A stretch of 64,000 nucleotides of DNA from assembly GCA_963966315.1 (NCBI GenBank), contig CAWZYX010000002.1:37914-101913 (forward strand), written 5' to 3'. The stretch is from Winogradskyella_A sp963966315 (GTDB lineage: Bacteria; Bacteroidota; Bacteroidia; Flavobacteriales; Flavobacteriaceae). Made by a program: the position numbers and the translations under genes. Shown piece after piece: positions 26,910-36,595 of the stretch (positions are counted from its first letter, which is position 1; every line of letters begins with the position of its first letter). The notes beneath the pieces were generated by a model, which worked only from the letters and a program-made list of their open reading frames with translations, was not told the origin of the DNA and searched no databases.

Positions 26910-28733
26910 ATGGGTAAGAGTTTAGGACTCCATTTTTTGTTGTTATTTACATCCTTTCAAATCGCTTTTTCACAGAATTTTCCACAGCAAAAGCTAGACT
27001 CCATCACCATCACCTCAGCACGGATCGCCTTACCATTCAAAGAAAACTCAAGAACCATCAACATCCTTACTTCCGAGGACATCAAAAAAAGTGCTGCTGT
27101 AAATGTGGCCGACCTGTTACAACAAGTAGCCGGAGTAGATATTAGAAGAAGAGGAACAGGAGGGAGTCAGGCAGATCTGTACATTCGCGGAGGTGGATTT
27201 GATCAAACGCTTCTGTTAATTGACGGTGTGAAAATGGACGACGCACAGACTGGCCATCATTCTATGAATGCAGCACTTCCAATCGAAGTGATCGAACGCA
27301 TAGAAATAGTAAAAGGTCCGGCAGCCAGAGTATTTGGCCAAAACGCCTTTACGGGTGCTATTAATATCGTGACTAAAAAGAAACTGAACAACACCGTTTC
27401 TGCCAATCTTGAGACTGGATCGTTCCATCAACTCAACGCTAATGTGACTGCTGGCATAGACCTAGACCAATCCTCCCACATCCTTCATGCCGGAAAGGTT
27501 AGTTCTGCCGGTTATCGGAACAATTCAGACTACGATAACTCCAACTACTTTTATAAAAGCACCTTTAACAAAGCATCCCTGCCTGTAGAAATGATGGCGA
27601 CCTTTATGGAACGTCGGTTTGGAGCAGAGAACTTCTACACAAATAACCCCAGCTTCAACGAGTACGAAGAGACACAGACGAGCTTGGTGGCCTTTTCTAC
27701 TATGTTACAAACGAACAGGCTTAAAATTCAACCCAGGGTTTACTGGAGACGAAATCAGGACATGTTTCTACTCAGACGGCAGGAACCAGCTTTTTTCAGG
27801 AATTTTCACATCACAAATAAAGTTGGTGCAGAAGCCAATGCTTCTTATGCCTCCAATCTGGGAATTACGGGGTTTGGGCTGGACCTTTCTCAGTATTACA
27901 TCAGCAGTAATAATCTTGGTGATCGTCAGCGCTTTTTGGCCACCGTATTTCTGGAGCACAGATTCAATTTGCTGGACGGCAAACTCGACCTAACGCCAGG
28001 GGCAGCACTTACCTATTTCTCAGATTTTGACTCCAGGATCTTTCCCGGTCTGGACATAGGCTTTTCTATTAGTAGCGATTGGAGGGCATACGGAAATATT
28101 GGCTATACCTATAGAATTCCTACTTACACCGATTTGTTTTACAATGATCCTGTAACTACAGGAAATCCAAACCTGGAACCTGAAGAAGCTTTTGCTCAGG
28201 AGCTTGGTATTAAGTATCTGGGAAATCAGTTTTCCGTAACCCTTTCTGTATTTAACAGGGATTCAGAAAATCTGATTGATTATGTCCGTGAGAGTGTTGA
28301 GGATGATGTATTTACGGCCACAAACATAAGAGAAGTAAACACACGCGGGTTAGAGTTTGACGCGGCTTATAATTTTAATATTACTAACTACATTCAAACG
28401 CTGGCCTTGGGCTACTCCTACATTGAGGATGATATTTTTGAGCAAAATGAAGATTTATCGCGTTATTCACTTAACACCCTAAGGAATCAATTCACCAGTA
28501 GGCTTAGCACGCGTTTTCTTAAGAATCTTAGTCAGAACATCGTTTACAAGTTCGGACAGCGGAACAATGGAGATGACTTTAATGTTCTGGACTTTTCCCT
28601 TGTATATTCCTTTAAAGACATGCAATTGACTGTGACGGCCACCAATATTTTGGACGAGGATTATATCGAAACAGGCTTTGTTCCAATGCCACCAAGCAAT
28701 GTATTGTTTGGTTTCAGATACAATTTCCAGTAA
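26910..28733 (+). CDS. TonB-dependent outer-membrane receptor (BtuB-like size)
   Basis: A 607-residue receptor with a signal peptide (MGKSLGLHFLLLFTSFQIAFSQ, read in two parts), a plug domain of about 30-155 (SITITSARIALPF; VAGVDIRRRGTGGSQADLYIRGGGF; KGPAARVFGQNAFTGAINIV, each read in short pieces) and a barrel ending FGFRYNFQ. It lacks the carboxypeptidase-like N-terminal domain found in the other receptors of this window, and its length is close to BtuB/CirA-type transporters. No cobalamin-riboswitch-like leader is seen in the 195 bases upstream, so vitamin B12 as ligand is not supported. Confidence 0.9.
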   Translation: MGKSLGLHFLLLFTSFQIAFSQNFPQQKLDSITITSARIALPFKENSRTINILTSEDIKKSAAVNVADLLQQVAGVDIRRRGTGGSQADLYIRGGGFDQTLLLIDGVKMDDAQTGHHSMNAALPIEVIERIEIVKGPAARVFGQNAFTGAINIVTKKKLNNTVSANLETGSFHQLNANVTAGIDLDQSSHILHAGKVSSAGYRNNSDYDNSNYFYKSTFNKASLPVEMMATFMERRFGAENFYTNNPSFNEYEETQTSLVAFSTMLQTNRLKIQPRVYWRRNQDMFLLRRQEPAFFRNFHITNKVGAEANASYASNLGITGFGLDLSQYYISSNNLGDRQRFLATVFLEHRFNLLDGKLDLTPGAALTYFSDFDSRIFPGLDIGFSISSDWRAYGNIGYTYRIPTYTDLFYNDPVTTGNPNLEPEEAFAQELGIKYLGNQFSVTLSVFNRDSENLIDYVRESVEDDVFTATNIREVNTRGLEFDAAYNFNITNYIQTLALGYSYIEDDIFEQNEDLSRYSLNTLRNQFTSRLSTRFLKNLSQNIVYKFGQRNNGDDFNVLDFSLVYSFKDMQLTVTATNILDEDYIETGFVPMPPSNVLFGFRYNFQ

Positions 28734-29027
28734 AATTTACTCTGAATTTTAGAGCTACTGTAACAAAAACACAGGTTCTGCTACATATAATTCGAAAGGA
28801 ATTAATGCCAAAATGCTGTTATCTTAACAATAACGAGCTCCACTATTTTGGCCCAGCAAACCATCAACTCCTTCACCACATTTCAAAAGTTAACCAGGTT
28901 CATGGATTATTTGAGCCAGTTTGTGAATGTGTGCACTGATAAAAAGTTCATCATTTTCTCTGGTAATGATTGGTAAATACCTTATTTCCATCGTACCTTT
29001 AATAGACTAATTAAAACACTTATCCTT
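28734..29027. other. Gap with a possible decayed gene remnant
   Basis: This 294-base gap has no convincing gene. A stretch at about 28830-28976 reads in one plus frame as a hydrophobic piece ending LAQQ, like a signal-peptide end, followed by TINSFTTFQKLTRF and a short protein-like tail, without a usable start. The opposite strand holds a 33-codon frame (28890-28991). This is either a relic of a secreted-protein gene or chance. Confidence 0.25.
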
Positions 29028-29654
29028 ATGACGGAATGGTTTTCTAATCTAGATTTTTTATCTAAACTATATTGGTTAGTAGCACTCATAGGGTCTTTAG
29101 TATTCATCGTTGTATTGCTTATGGCTTTCTTAGGAGGGGATGCTGATGAAATTGGTGATATGGATACCGATATGAATACTGATGTTGGCACTGGGTTTCA
29201 GTTTATAAGTTTCAAAAATTTGGTTGGGTTCTTTACCATATTTGGATGGTCTGGAATCGCTTGTATTGATGCCGGCTTGGGAACGATTCCCACAGTCTTT
29301 ATCTCAGTGCTCTCCGGATTAGCCATGATGCTTATAATGGCAACACTTTTTTATTTTGTTTACAAGCTCAGTGACAGTGGTACTTTAAACTATGACAATG
29401 CTATTGATGCTATAGGTGAAGTGTATCTGACTATAGGTGCAAATCGCTCTAAAATGGGAAAAGTAAGTGTTAACATTCAAGGATCTGTGCGAGAACTGGA
29501 TGCGCTTACAGATTCGTATACTGAACTGAAGTCGGGCAGTATTATTAAGGTTATTGACGTTACTCAAAACGGAATCCTTATCGTTGATCAAACCCTGAAA
29601 CCCATTGAACCATTTCAGATTGATACTGAAGAACGCAAACAACTAAATGCTTAA
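29028..29654 (+). CDS. NfeD/YuaF-type membrane protein partnered with flotillin
   Basis: A 208-residue protein with three hydrophobic segments (about 15-36, 62-80 and 88-112) and an acidic loop after the first (GGDADEIGDMDTDMNTD). A C-terminal soluble domain of about 80 residues follows, with the beta-rich pattern of the NfeD OB fold (IGEVYLTIGANRSKMGKVSV). NfeD proteins of this class are encoded next to flotillins, as here (15-base gap). They are thought to help assemble membrane microdomains. Confidence 0.83.
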   Translation: MTEWFSNLDFLSKLYWLVALIGSLVFIVVLLMAFLGGDADEIGDMDTDMNTDVGTGFQFISFKNLVGFFTIFGWSGIACIDAGLGTIPTVFISVLSGLAMMLIMATLFYFVYKLSDSGTLNYDNAIDAIGEVYLTIGANRSKMGKVSVNIQGSVRELDALTDSYTELKSGSIIKVIDVTQNGILIVDQTLKPIEPFQIDTEERKQLNA

Positions 29655-29669
29655 ATTAAACTCTTACCA

Positions 29670-31094
29670 ATGAAAATAACACTTTTTTTACTACAAGGAG
29701 CGCTAGAAGGGATTGGAACAACAATGACTATCTTATTTGTAGCACTCTTTATTCTACTCACCTTATTCATTTTGATTAAACGCTATAAACGTTGTCCCTC
29801 AGACCGTATTCTGGTAGTTTACGGAAAGGTTGGTGGTGGTCAATCTGCTAAATGTATTCACGGTGGGGCTGCATTCATTATTCCAGTGATACAGGACTAT
29901 GAATATCTGGATTTAACACCAATTTCTATAGAGGTAAATCTGGTGAATGCCTTATCTAAGCAAAATATCAGGGTGAATGTACCCTCCCGCTTTACGATTG
30001 GGGTTTCTACAGAACCTGGTGTGATGCAAAATGCTGCAGAGCGTCTTTTAGGCCTAGGTTTGCAGGATATTCAGGAATTAGCCAAGGAAATTATTTTTGG
30101 ACAATTGCGTCTGGTGGTTGCTTCCATGGATATTGAAGAAATCAACTCAGATCGCGACAAATTTCTCACTAACATCTCACAATCCGTTGAGTCCGAATTA
30201 AAAAAGGTGGGGCTTAAACTCATTAACGTAAACATAACAGATATCGTTGATGAATCTGGCTACATAGAAGCACTGAGCAAGGAAGCCGCTGCGCACGCGA
30301 TTAACGCAGCCCGTAAATCAGTTGCAGAAAAAAACAGAGATGGTGCTATTGGTGAGGCCAATGCGGTTCAGGATGAAAAAACACAGGTTGCTGCTGCAAA
30401 TGCCAAAGCTGTAGAAGGGGAGAATACAGCGAAAATTTCTGTTGCTAATTCAGATTCCCTTCGACGCCAAAGAGAAGCTGAAGCCGAAAGAGTAGCAATT
30501 GCTGCAGAAAAAGTCCAGTCGGCTAAAGCACTTGAAGAATCTTATGCTGCAGAGCAACAGGCAGAAGTGGCTAGAGCCGAGCGTGAACGTTCATCTCAAA
30601 TGGCAGATGTTATTGTTCCTGCTGAAATTGATAAAAAGAAAGTTGAAATCGACGCTGAAGCCGAGGCGGAGCGTATTAGACGGCGTGCAAAAGGTGAAGC
30701 AGACGCCATTCTATTCAAAGCACAGGCTGAAGCAAAAGGGCTGTATGAGGTATTGACAAAACAAGCTGCAGGTTTAGATGAAATTGTTAAGGCAGCTGGA
30801 AATAACTCTAAAGATGCGGTTCTATTACTTATTGCCGATAAATTGCCTGAATTAGTAAAAACCCAGGCCGAAGCTATTAAAAACATAAAGATTGATAAGG
30901 TTACCGTATGGGAAAATGGTGGTAATAAAGATGGTAAATCTTCCACCTCTAATTTCATTTCTGGCATGTACAAAGCAGTTCCACCGTTACAGGAAATGTT
31001 CAACATGGCCGGTATGGATTTGCCTGAGTACTTAAAAGGCAAAGACAAACCACCAACTGTTGACGATGACGAATCTGCAATGACAAATAGTTGA
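29670..31094 (+). CDS. Flotillin-like SPFH-domain protein
   Basis: A 474-residue membrane-scaffold protein. One N-terminal hydrophobic segment (about 17-37) is followed by the SPFH/band-7 domain (SDRILVVYGKVGGGQ; NIRVNVPSRFTIGVST; NVNITDIVDESGYIEALSKEAAA, each read in parts). A long coiled-coil region rich in Ala, Glu and Arg (about 225-370, the flotillin AE repeats) comes next, and then a short polar tail. It is paired with an NfeD protein upstream, as in the Bacillus yuaF-floT pair, and is followed by a terminator. It probably organises lipid microdomains and responds to envelope stress, by analogy. Confidence 0.93.
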   Translation: MKITLFLLQGALEGIGTTMTILFVALFILLTLFILIKRYKRCPSDRILVVYGKVGGGQSAKCIHGGAAFIIPVIQDYEYLDLTPISIEVNLVNALSKQNIRVNVPSRFTIGVSTEPGVMQNAAERLLGLGLQDIQELAKEIIFGQLRLVVASMDIEEINSDRDKFLTNISQSVESELKKVGLKLINVNITDIVDESGYIEALSKEAAAHAINAARKSVAEKNRDGAIGEANAVQDEKTQVAAANAKAVEGENTAKISVANSDSLRRQREAEAERVAIAAEKVQSAKALEESYAAEQQAEVARAERERSSQMADVIVPAEIDKKKVEIDAEAEAERIRRRAKGEADAILFKAQAEAKGLYEVLTKQAAGLDEIVKAAGNNSKDAVLLLIADKLPELVKTQAEAIKNIKIDKVTVWENGGNKDGKSSTSNFISGMYKAVPPLQEMFNMAGMDLPEYLKGKDKPPTVDDDESAMTNS

Positions 31095-31106
31095 GACTTA
31101 ATAACT

Positions 31107-31134
31107 AAAAACCACTTTACAAGTGGTTTTTTAT
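31107..31134 (+). terminator. Rho-independent terminator after flotillin
   Basis: AAAACCACTT pairs with AAGTGGTTTT across a three-base TAC loop and is followed by further T residues. Confidence 0.85.
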
Positions 31135-31156
31135 TGCCGTATCAATAATTTAACAT

Positions 31157-31189
31157 TTTGGAAATTTTCCTGACGTTTTATTAACTTTG
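31157..31189 (+). promoter_or_regulatory. Promoter of the JmjC-like cupin gene
   Basis: TTTG at 31157-31160 and TAACTTTG at 31182-31189 (21-base spacer) match the Bacteroidota -33/-7 pattern. The predicted start of transcription is about 14 bases before the TTG start codon at 31209, which supports that start. Confidence 0.55.
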
Positions 31190-31208
31190 GTATGTAAACT
31201 GATTCGAA

Positions 31209-32063
31209 TTGCAATTGAACCTACAGGAAATCCCGAGAGTGGAAACCCTCTCAAAGACTGACTTCATTAAGGATTATTTTAAACCTCAAAAACCGGTTGT
31301 TATCGAGCGGTTTATTGAAGACTGGCCGGCCTTCTCCAAATGGAACCTGAGTTATATGAAGGATGTGGCTGGCGACCAGATCGTTCCACTCTATGATGAC
31401 AGACCCGTTGACTATAAGGACGGGTTTAACGAGGCACACGCCACCATGAAAATGAGTGACTACATAGATCTTTTACAAAAAGAGCCTACGAGATATCGCA
31501 TCTTTTTATGGAATATTCTTAAAGAGGTACCAGAACTTCAAAAGGATTTCAACTATCCTAACTTTGGGTTAAGGCTTATGAAAGGGCTCCCCATGCTCTT
31601 CTTTGGAGGGACCGATTCCTATACCTTTATGCACTACGACATTGACCTTGCCAATATTTTTCATTTTCATTTTGAAGGAAAAAAACAGTGTATTTTGTTT
31701 GATCAGGATCAAAACCCCCATTTGTATAAAATCCCCCATTCGCTAATTACGAGAGAGGATATTGATTTTTCAAGCCCAGATTTTAAAAAATGGCCTGCAC
31801 TAAAGAATGCAAAGGGCTGGATTTGCGATCTCAGTCATGGAGAGGTGCTCTACATGCCTGAAGGCTACTGGCACTACATGAGATATATTACTCCGGGTTT
31901 TTCGATGAGCTTAAGGGCCATCGCTCGCAACCCTAAAAATCTCGGAAAAGCACTGTACAATATCTTGATTATGCGTAATTTCGACAATCTGATGAGACGG
32001 CTGAGGGGGCAAAAATGGATCGACTGGAAAAACGAACAGGCCATTCTGCGCACCCAGGCATAA
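31209..32063 (+). CDS. Cupin-like (JmjC-type) oxygenase-fold protein
   Basis: A 284-residue protein of the cupin_8/JmjC-like family of Fe(II)/2-oxoglutarate oxygenases. The H-x-D pair is in FMHYDIDLAN (about 143-147), and the distal histidine is in GYWHYMRY (about 222). The segment GEVLYMPEGYWHYM is the typical second cupin motif. No ATG is available near the 5' end; the TTG at 31209 is used because the family-like N-terminus (IPRVETLSKTDFIKDYF; KPVVIERFIEDWPA) needs all these residues and a promoter lies at the right distance. Relatives hydroxylate protein or small-molecule targets; the target here is unknown. It is convergent with recX. Confidence 0.85.
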   Translation: MQLNLQEIPRVETLSKTDFIKDYFKPQKPVVIERFIEDWPAFSKWNLSYMKDVAGDQIVPLYDDRPVDYKDGFNEAHATMKMSDYIDLLQKEPTRYRIFLWNILKEVPELQKDFNYPNFGLRLMKGLPMLFFGGTDSYTFMHYDIDLANIFHFHFEGKKQCILFDQDQNPHLYKIPHSLITREDIDFSSPDFKKWPALKNAKGWICDLSHGEVLYMPEGYWHYMRYITPGFSMSLRAIARNPKNLGKALYNILIMRNFDNLMRRLRGQKWIDWKNEQAILRTQA

Positions 32064-32078
32064 GGCCTTGCTGATTCC

Positions 32079-32558
32079 TTACTCCTTGTTGAGCTTCTCA
32101 TTGACAAGCTGATAAACAAGATGTGGTTCCCAACCGCGATAGAGCAAATAATCACAGATCTTTTTTTTACGCTTTAATGGGTGAGACTCACCAACAACAG
32201 CTATGCGTTTATCTGTTAATTCATCTAGCGTTTGAAGGTATACTTCTTCAGGTATCAAATCCATTGCCTTTTGGATGCTGTAACTTGAAATCTCTCTGAG
32301 CTTGAGTTCCCTTTTAAGGCGGGTCCTACCCCATTTCTTTATTCTAAACTTACCAAGGGCAAACTGTTCGGCAAAACGCTGTTCATTGAGGTAATTGTTT
32401 TCAATGAGGTGTACCAGAATGAGATCAATGGCCTCCGGTATCATCCGCATCTGCTTTAGTTTGTCACGCACTTCCTTATGGCAGCGTTCCTGATAGGCAC
32501 AATAAGCTTCCATTCTAATCTTTGCTTCTTCTACAGAAAAGGATTGCCGATGAATCAT
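32079..32558 (-). CDS. recX: RecX family regulatory protein
   Basis: A 159-residue, mainly helical protein with the three tandem three-helix repeats of RecX, a modulator of RecA filaments. Recognisable stretches are CHKEVRDKLKQMRM, VHLIENNYLNEQRFAEQFA and LKRELKLREIS. It is not next to recA, which is usual in Bacteroidota. A minus-strand TAGATTTG element at 32563-32570 lies only 4 bases before the ATG, so either the transcript is leaderless or another promoter is used. Confidence 0.9.
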   Translation of the reverse strand: MIHRQSFSVEEAKIRMEAYCAYQERCHKEVRDKLKQMRMIPEAIDLILVHLIENNYLNEQRFAEQFALGKFRIKKWGRTRLKRELKLREISSYSIQKAMDLIPEEVYLQTLDELTDKRIAVVGESHPLKRKKKICDYLLYRGWEPHLVYQLVNEKLNKE

Positions 32559-32648
32559 AAAGCAAATCTATTATAAATATTAGAATTTGTAATAATTTGA
32601 AAACCTGTTGTTTATGGAAATTTTTGTAACTTTTGTAAAGTAAAAATC

Positions 32649-35600
32649 ATGCTCATGTTTCGGATATTGTCTTGGCTACCCCTGGTAGGCCTCATGGCCG
32701 TATACACTCATGACAATTGCTCAAAACCATCCACCCCACAGTCCTTAATAAGCAAGAACTTCGAAAGTACTTCAGACCTTAACGCCGCATCGCGTATTGA
32801 CGAGGAAGCATTAGTCATTACAGAGATCATGTACAACTCGGATGGTGTTGACGATGAATGGGTTGAAATATGCAACACCTCTTCAGAGACCCAAGACATT
32901 AGCTCGTTTCAGATCATCAGTTCCACGGGATACTCATTTGTGTTTCCGACAGGGGCCTCGATATCAGGACTTGACTGTGTTACCGTCTCTTTGGGCAGCG
33001 ATGGGGATGGGCTTTATAACAATGCCGACGATGGAAATGGTAACTGTCTGTTTGAGCCGGATTTTGGTCTGGCACCAACTACCGTAGAAACAAACCACTT
33101 GATTAATGGAAATGGCAGTATTAGCTTGCTCCAGTCTAATGGGGTGACTATTCTGGATGAAGTAGAGTACAGTAGTTCTGATGGGGCTAATAACAATGGA
33201 AGCTCTCTACATGTTATTGATAGTTCTTTAGACAATTCAAATACCTCCTCTAACTGGCAAGAAGTAGATTTTGGCGGGTCACCCGGAGTAAACAGCCTAC
33301 TTCCTCTGTGCCTTCCTAATATTGTCGAGATCAACGTTGAAGGAAATGTCGGTAATTATCCGGACATTGAAGATGGTGATAATACCCCTAATGGTTTGGA
33401 CAATACCTTGTTCTCTGCCCAGTTTGTTGGGTCATCACAAAGGAAATCGTACAGGATTTCCAGCGAGGGTGCTATTGACGTCATGATTTCCAATATTAGT
33501 CTTTCGGGAGATACGGATAGCTTTAGCATCACTCAATCCCCTTCACTGACAGTTAGTTATGGCTCACCAGAAATTCTTGAGATTGAATTTAATCCTGCTT
33601 CAGCTGGTACTAAAACCGCCTTAGTTGAAATTACAAACAATGATAGTGATGAAGGTTCATACACCTTTACCATAGAAGGAGAGGGAATTTGCCTTAATGA
33701 AAGTTATAGTTTCTCACCTTCGAGTGGGCCGCCGGGAACGATAGTCACAGTGACGGGAACAGACCTTAATTCTGCCTCAGCAACTTACAATGGCCTGCCA
33801 GTTTCAATAACCCATTCTTCTCATAATGAGCTGGAGCTGTTGATTCCTCAAAACGTGCAGAGTGGCCACATTACAATCACTAACGGAAGTGGCTGCAACA
33901 GTATCATTCCATTTACGGTCATCGGCACACAAGTTGGTGGCTGCGAAGGTGGCACAGCTTTATCTGAAATCTTTATTAGCGAGGTAACAGATGCTACCTA
34001 TGGAAATCTATCCTTTATAGAGCTCTTCAATGCCACTGGAGGTATTGTGAATCTCGGTGACTATTCGTTACGGGTTTACCCCAATGGAAGCACAAGCACC
34101 TATTCTGAACAGTCCCTGGCGGGTTTTAGTATCGACCAAAACGGAACCTTTGTAATTGCCATAGGAACCAGCGGTGCGCTGTGCGAAGCCATTGAGGGAA
34201 CATATCATCTTGAAAGCACTTCACTATTCGGGCTAAATACAGGGCCAGGAAGAGATGACTATATAGGATTGTATCGCGATGGTCATTTAATTGACGAGTG
34301 GGGTGTCTTTGGGAGTGATAACTGGGCCTCTTCCTCGATCATTACAGGAGACCGGGGCTTCAATTTCAGAAGATCAAAGCAGGTTAATTCTTTACCTGAG
34401 ATCCCTTATAATCCAGACCATTGGACCATTATTGATTGGTTTGGTTCAGGAATTGAATCCTGTATCACTAATAATTATTCGGATCTTGGAACCCATGATT
34501 TTTCAACAGGGTCGCCGCCATTCATTAGCGTAGAAGCATTTTTACCTGAAACCCTATGTGATCGCTCACTCTCCCTAACTCTGGAAGCAGAAGAAGGCTT
34601 ATTAAACGGAAAACCTCTTCGGTTTAAATGGTATGTTTTAGCACCGGATCATCTCAACTGGACTGAGGTGCCTGACAACGAATTGTATGAGGGTGTAGAA
34701 AGTTCGAGCCTGCAGATTACCAATACCTATGATTTGGATGGATATCAGTATTTCTGTAAGGTCATGGAAGAAGATGAGTCCTGTTTTACAGCCTCAGAAT
34801 CTGTTCGCCTTCGATTAAAACGCAGTTTCTGGAATGGTCACTCCTGGTCTAATGGCATCCCCGATGCACACACCATAGCTGTCATCTCTGCAGATTATTA
34901 TACAGAAGAGGCATTAAGCTTCAACTCTTGCCAGTTGTTTGTAGACTCAAATGCGCACTTAAACATCGGACTGAATGATTATGTAGAAGTCGAGCAAGAC
35001 GTGGTCGCTTATGGCGAAATAAGTGTTGAAACCTCTGGTGCCTTAGTTCAAAAATCTTCTTCAGGAATCATTGAAAACTATGGTCTAATGCAGGTAAATA
35101 AGACCACTTCGGTGCTGGAAACGATACATGATTATACCTACTGGAGTTCTCCGGTGAACAGTCCCCTGGTCGGTGAGGCTCTTGCTAATGCCAATCCCAA
35201 CAGACGCTATTGGTTTGATGCTCGAAACTATCTCGACGAACATGGAGAGCTAAACAATGACAATTCTACCAGTCACCCTCCCGACGATGTTGATGACGAT
35301 GGAAACGTCTGGACTTTGACCTCATCAAATGAATCAATGGTCAATGGATTTGGTTATGCGGCTACACACAGTACACAATCGTATACAGGCAGTGGCCAAT
35401 ATTCTTATTCATTTGTGGGAACATTTAATACTGGAACAATTGAGGTTGATGTGTATAGAAACGACCATAGCATGGAGGATAACAACTGGAATTTACTAGG
35501 CAATCCTTATCCCTCAGCCGTGAATATTCAAGAGTTTTTCAATGAAAATGCCTATGCTTTTAATCCAACTTCAGGAGCTTTGGAAGGTGTACTTTACCTA

Positions 35601-36593
35601 TGGTCCCAAAGCACTCCTCCAAATTCAACAAATAATGGAAATCAGAGCAGTAACTTCTCGCAAGACGACTATATAACGGTAAATGCCAGTGGGTCAGTCG
35701 CTGCGAACAGCAGTGGTGTCACCAACAATGGATACATTGCCTCCGGTCAGGGCTTCTTTACGGCCATGCATGATGAAGCCACTGTCCTTGAAGATTATGG
35801 AGATGTAAAACGCTCAGAGGTAAGGTTTACCAATAGCATGCGTGACCGCGCCAATAACGATCAGTTCTTCCGATCAGGATCTGAGAATACTCACAATAAA
35901 ATATGGCTGAATATCTCGGGAGAGGGAGGGTTGTTCTGCCAGATGCTGGTAAGTTATCTCCCTGGTGCAACCGCAGCCTTTGATGGCGCCATTTATGATG
36001 CCCAACGTACAGCTTTGTCATCAAAGCCCTCTTTACTGTATTCGCTCATCGATAACCTCCAACAGCGTTTCGTCATTCAAGGAAAAGCTGAAAGTGACCT
36101 TCACCTCAACGAAACCATTGAACTGGGATTTGAAACAGTTCTGGACTCTGCTATGATTTACTCCATAAGTATAGGAGAGACTGAAGGTGATTTTTTCAAT
36201 ACTCATCCTGTTTACCTTTTCGATGCCTATATGAACGAGTTGCACGATCTGCGCGAATCCAACTATCACTTTACCAGTGAAGCAGGCGTATTCTTAGACC
36301 GGTTCAGTATTTCGTTTTTACAAGGTGCCTTGTCTGTGAACGAACAACAAGGACATGAGAAGCAGCTCAGTATCTATTTTGATCATAAAAAAGATGTTTA
36401 CTTTAATCTCTCTGCATCATCACCTATGGAGAAAATCCAAATCTATAGTTTAACAGGACAACTGATATACAATTTGTCCTCTTCGGGTTTTTCGGCAGTT
36501 CATCAATTACCCTTGTTATCGACTGGTCCTTTTATTGTGCGTGTCACTCTCAAAAATGGCGGGACCCTCATACGTAAAGCTCTTAAGCCATAG
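32649..36593 (+). CDS. Large multidomain T9SS-secreted surface protein with lamin-tail domains
   Basis: A 1314-residue exported protein. After an N-terminal hydrophobic segment come a lamin-tail (LTD) domain (about 52-190, ALVITEIMYNSDGVDDEWVE), a choice-of-anchor-D-like domain (about 225-345, ending VEITNNDSDEGSYTFTIEGE), an IPT/TIG domain (about 350-425, FSPSSGPPGTIVTVTG), and a second LTD-like domain (about 430-600, ISEVTDATYGNLSFIELFN). An Ig-like and a large beta-rich region follow. The last 80 residues form a type A T9SS sorting domain (KIQIYSLTGQLIYNLSS and a C-terminal LIRKALKP). It should be carried across the outer membrane and anchored through the T9SS, whose PorZ component is encoded 3 kb away. 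The function is likely adhesive or structural. Confidence 0.88.
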   Translation: MLMFRILSWLPLVGLMAVYTHDNCSKPSTPQSLISKNFESTSDLNAASRIDEEALVITEIMYNSDGVDDEWVEICNTSSETQDISSFQIISSTGYSFVFPTGASISGLDCVTVSLGSDGDGLYNNADDGNGNCLFEPDFGLAPTTVETNHLINGNGSISLLQSNGVTILDEVEYSSSDGANNNGSSLHVIDSSLDNSNTSSNWQEVDFGGSPGVNSLLPLCLPNIVEINVEGNVGNYPDIEDGDNTPNGLDNTLFSAQFVGSSQRKSYRISSEGAIDVMISNISLSGDTDSFSITQSPSLTVSYGSPEILEIEFNPASAGTKTALVEITNNDSDEGSYTFTIEGEGICLNESYSFSPSSGPPGTIVTVTGTDLNSASATYNGLPVSITHSSHNELELLIPQNVQSGHITITNGSGCNSIIPFTVIGTQVGGCEGGTALSEIFISEVTDATYGNLSFIELFNATGGIVNLGDYSLRVYPNGSTSTYSEQSLAGFSIDQNGTFVIAIGTSGALCEAIEGTYHLESTSLFGLNTGPGRDDYIGLYRDGHLIDEWGVFGSDNWASSSIITGDRGFNFRRSKQVNSLPEIPYNPDHWTIIDWFGSGIESCITNNYSDLGTHDFSTGSPPFISVEAFLPETLCDRSLSLTLEAEEGLLNGKPLRFKWYVLAPDHLNWTEVPDNELYEGVESSSLQITNTYDLDGYQYFCKVMEEDESCFTASESVRLRLKRSFWNGHSWSNGIPDAHTIAVISADYYTEEALSFNSCQLFVDSNAHLNIGLNDYVEVEQDVVAYGEISVETSGALVQKSSSGIIENYGLMQVNKTTSVLETIHDYTYWSSPVNSPLVGEALANANPNRRYWFDARNYLDEHGELNNDNSTSHPPDDVDDDGNVWTLTSSNESMVNGFGYAATHSTQSYTGSGQYSYSFVGTFNTGTIEVDVYRNDHSMEDNNWNLLGNPYPSAVNIQEFFNENAYAFNPTSGALEGVLYLWSQSTPPNSTNNGNQSSNFSQDDYITVNASGSVAANSSGVTNNGYIASGQGFFTAMHDEATVLEDYGDVKRSEVRFTNSMRDRANNDQFFRSGSENTHNKIWLNISGEGGLFCQMLVSYLPGATAAFDGAIYDAQRTALSSKPSLLYSLIDNLQQRFVIQGKAESDLHLNETIELGFETVLDSAMIYSISIGETEGDFFNTHPVYLFDAYMNELHDLRESNYHFTSEAGVFLDRFSISFLQGALSVNEQQGHEKQLSIYFDHKKDVYFNLSASSPMEKIQIYSLTGQLIYNLSSSGFSAVHQLPLLSTGPFIVRVTLKNGGTLIRKALKP

Positions 36594-36595
36594 CC

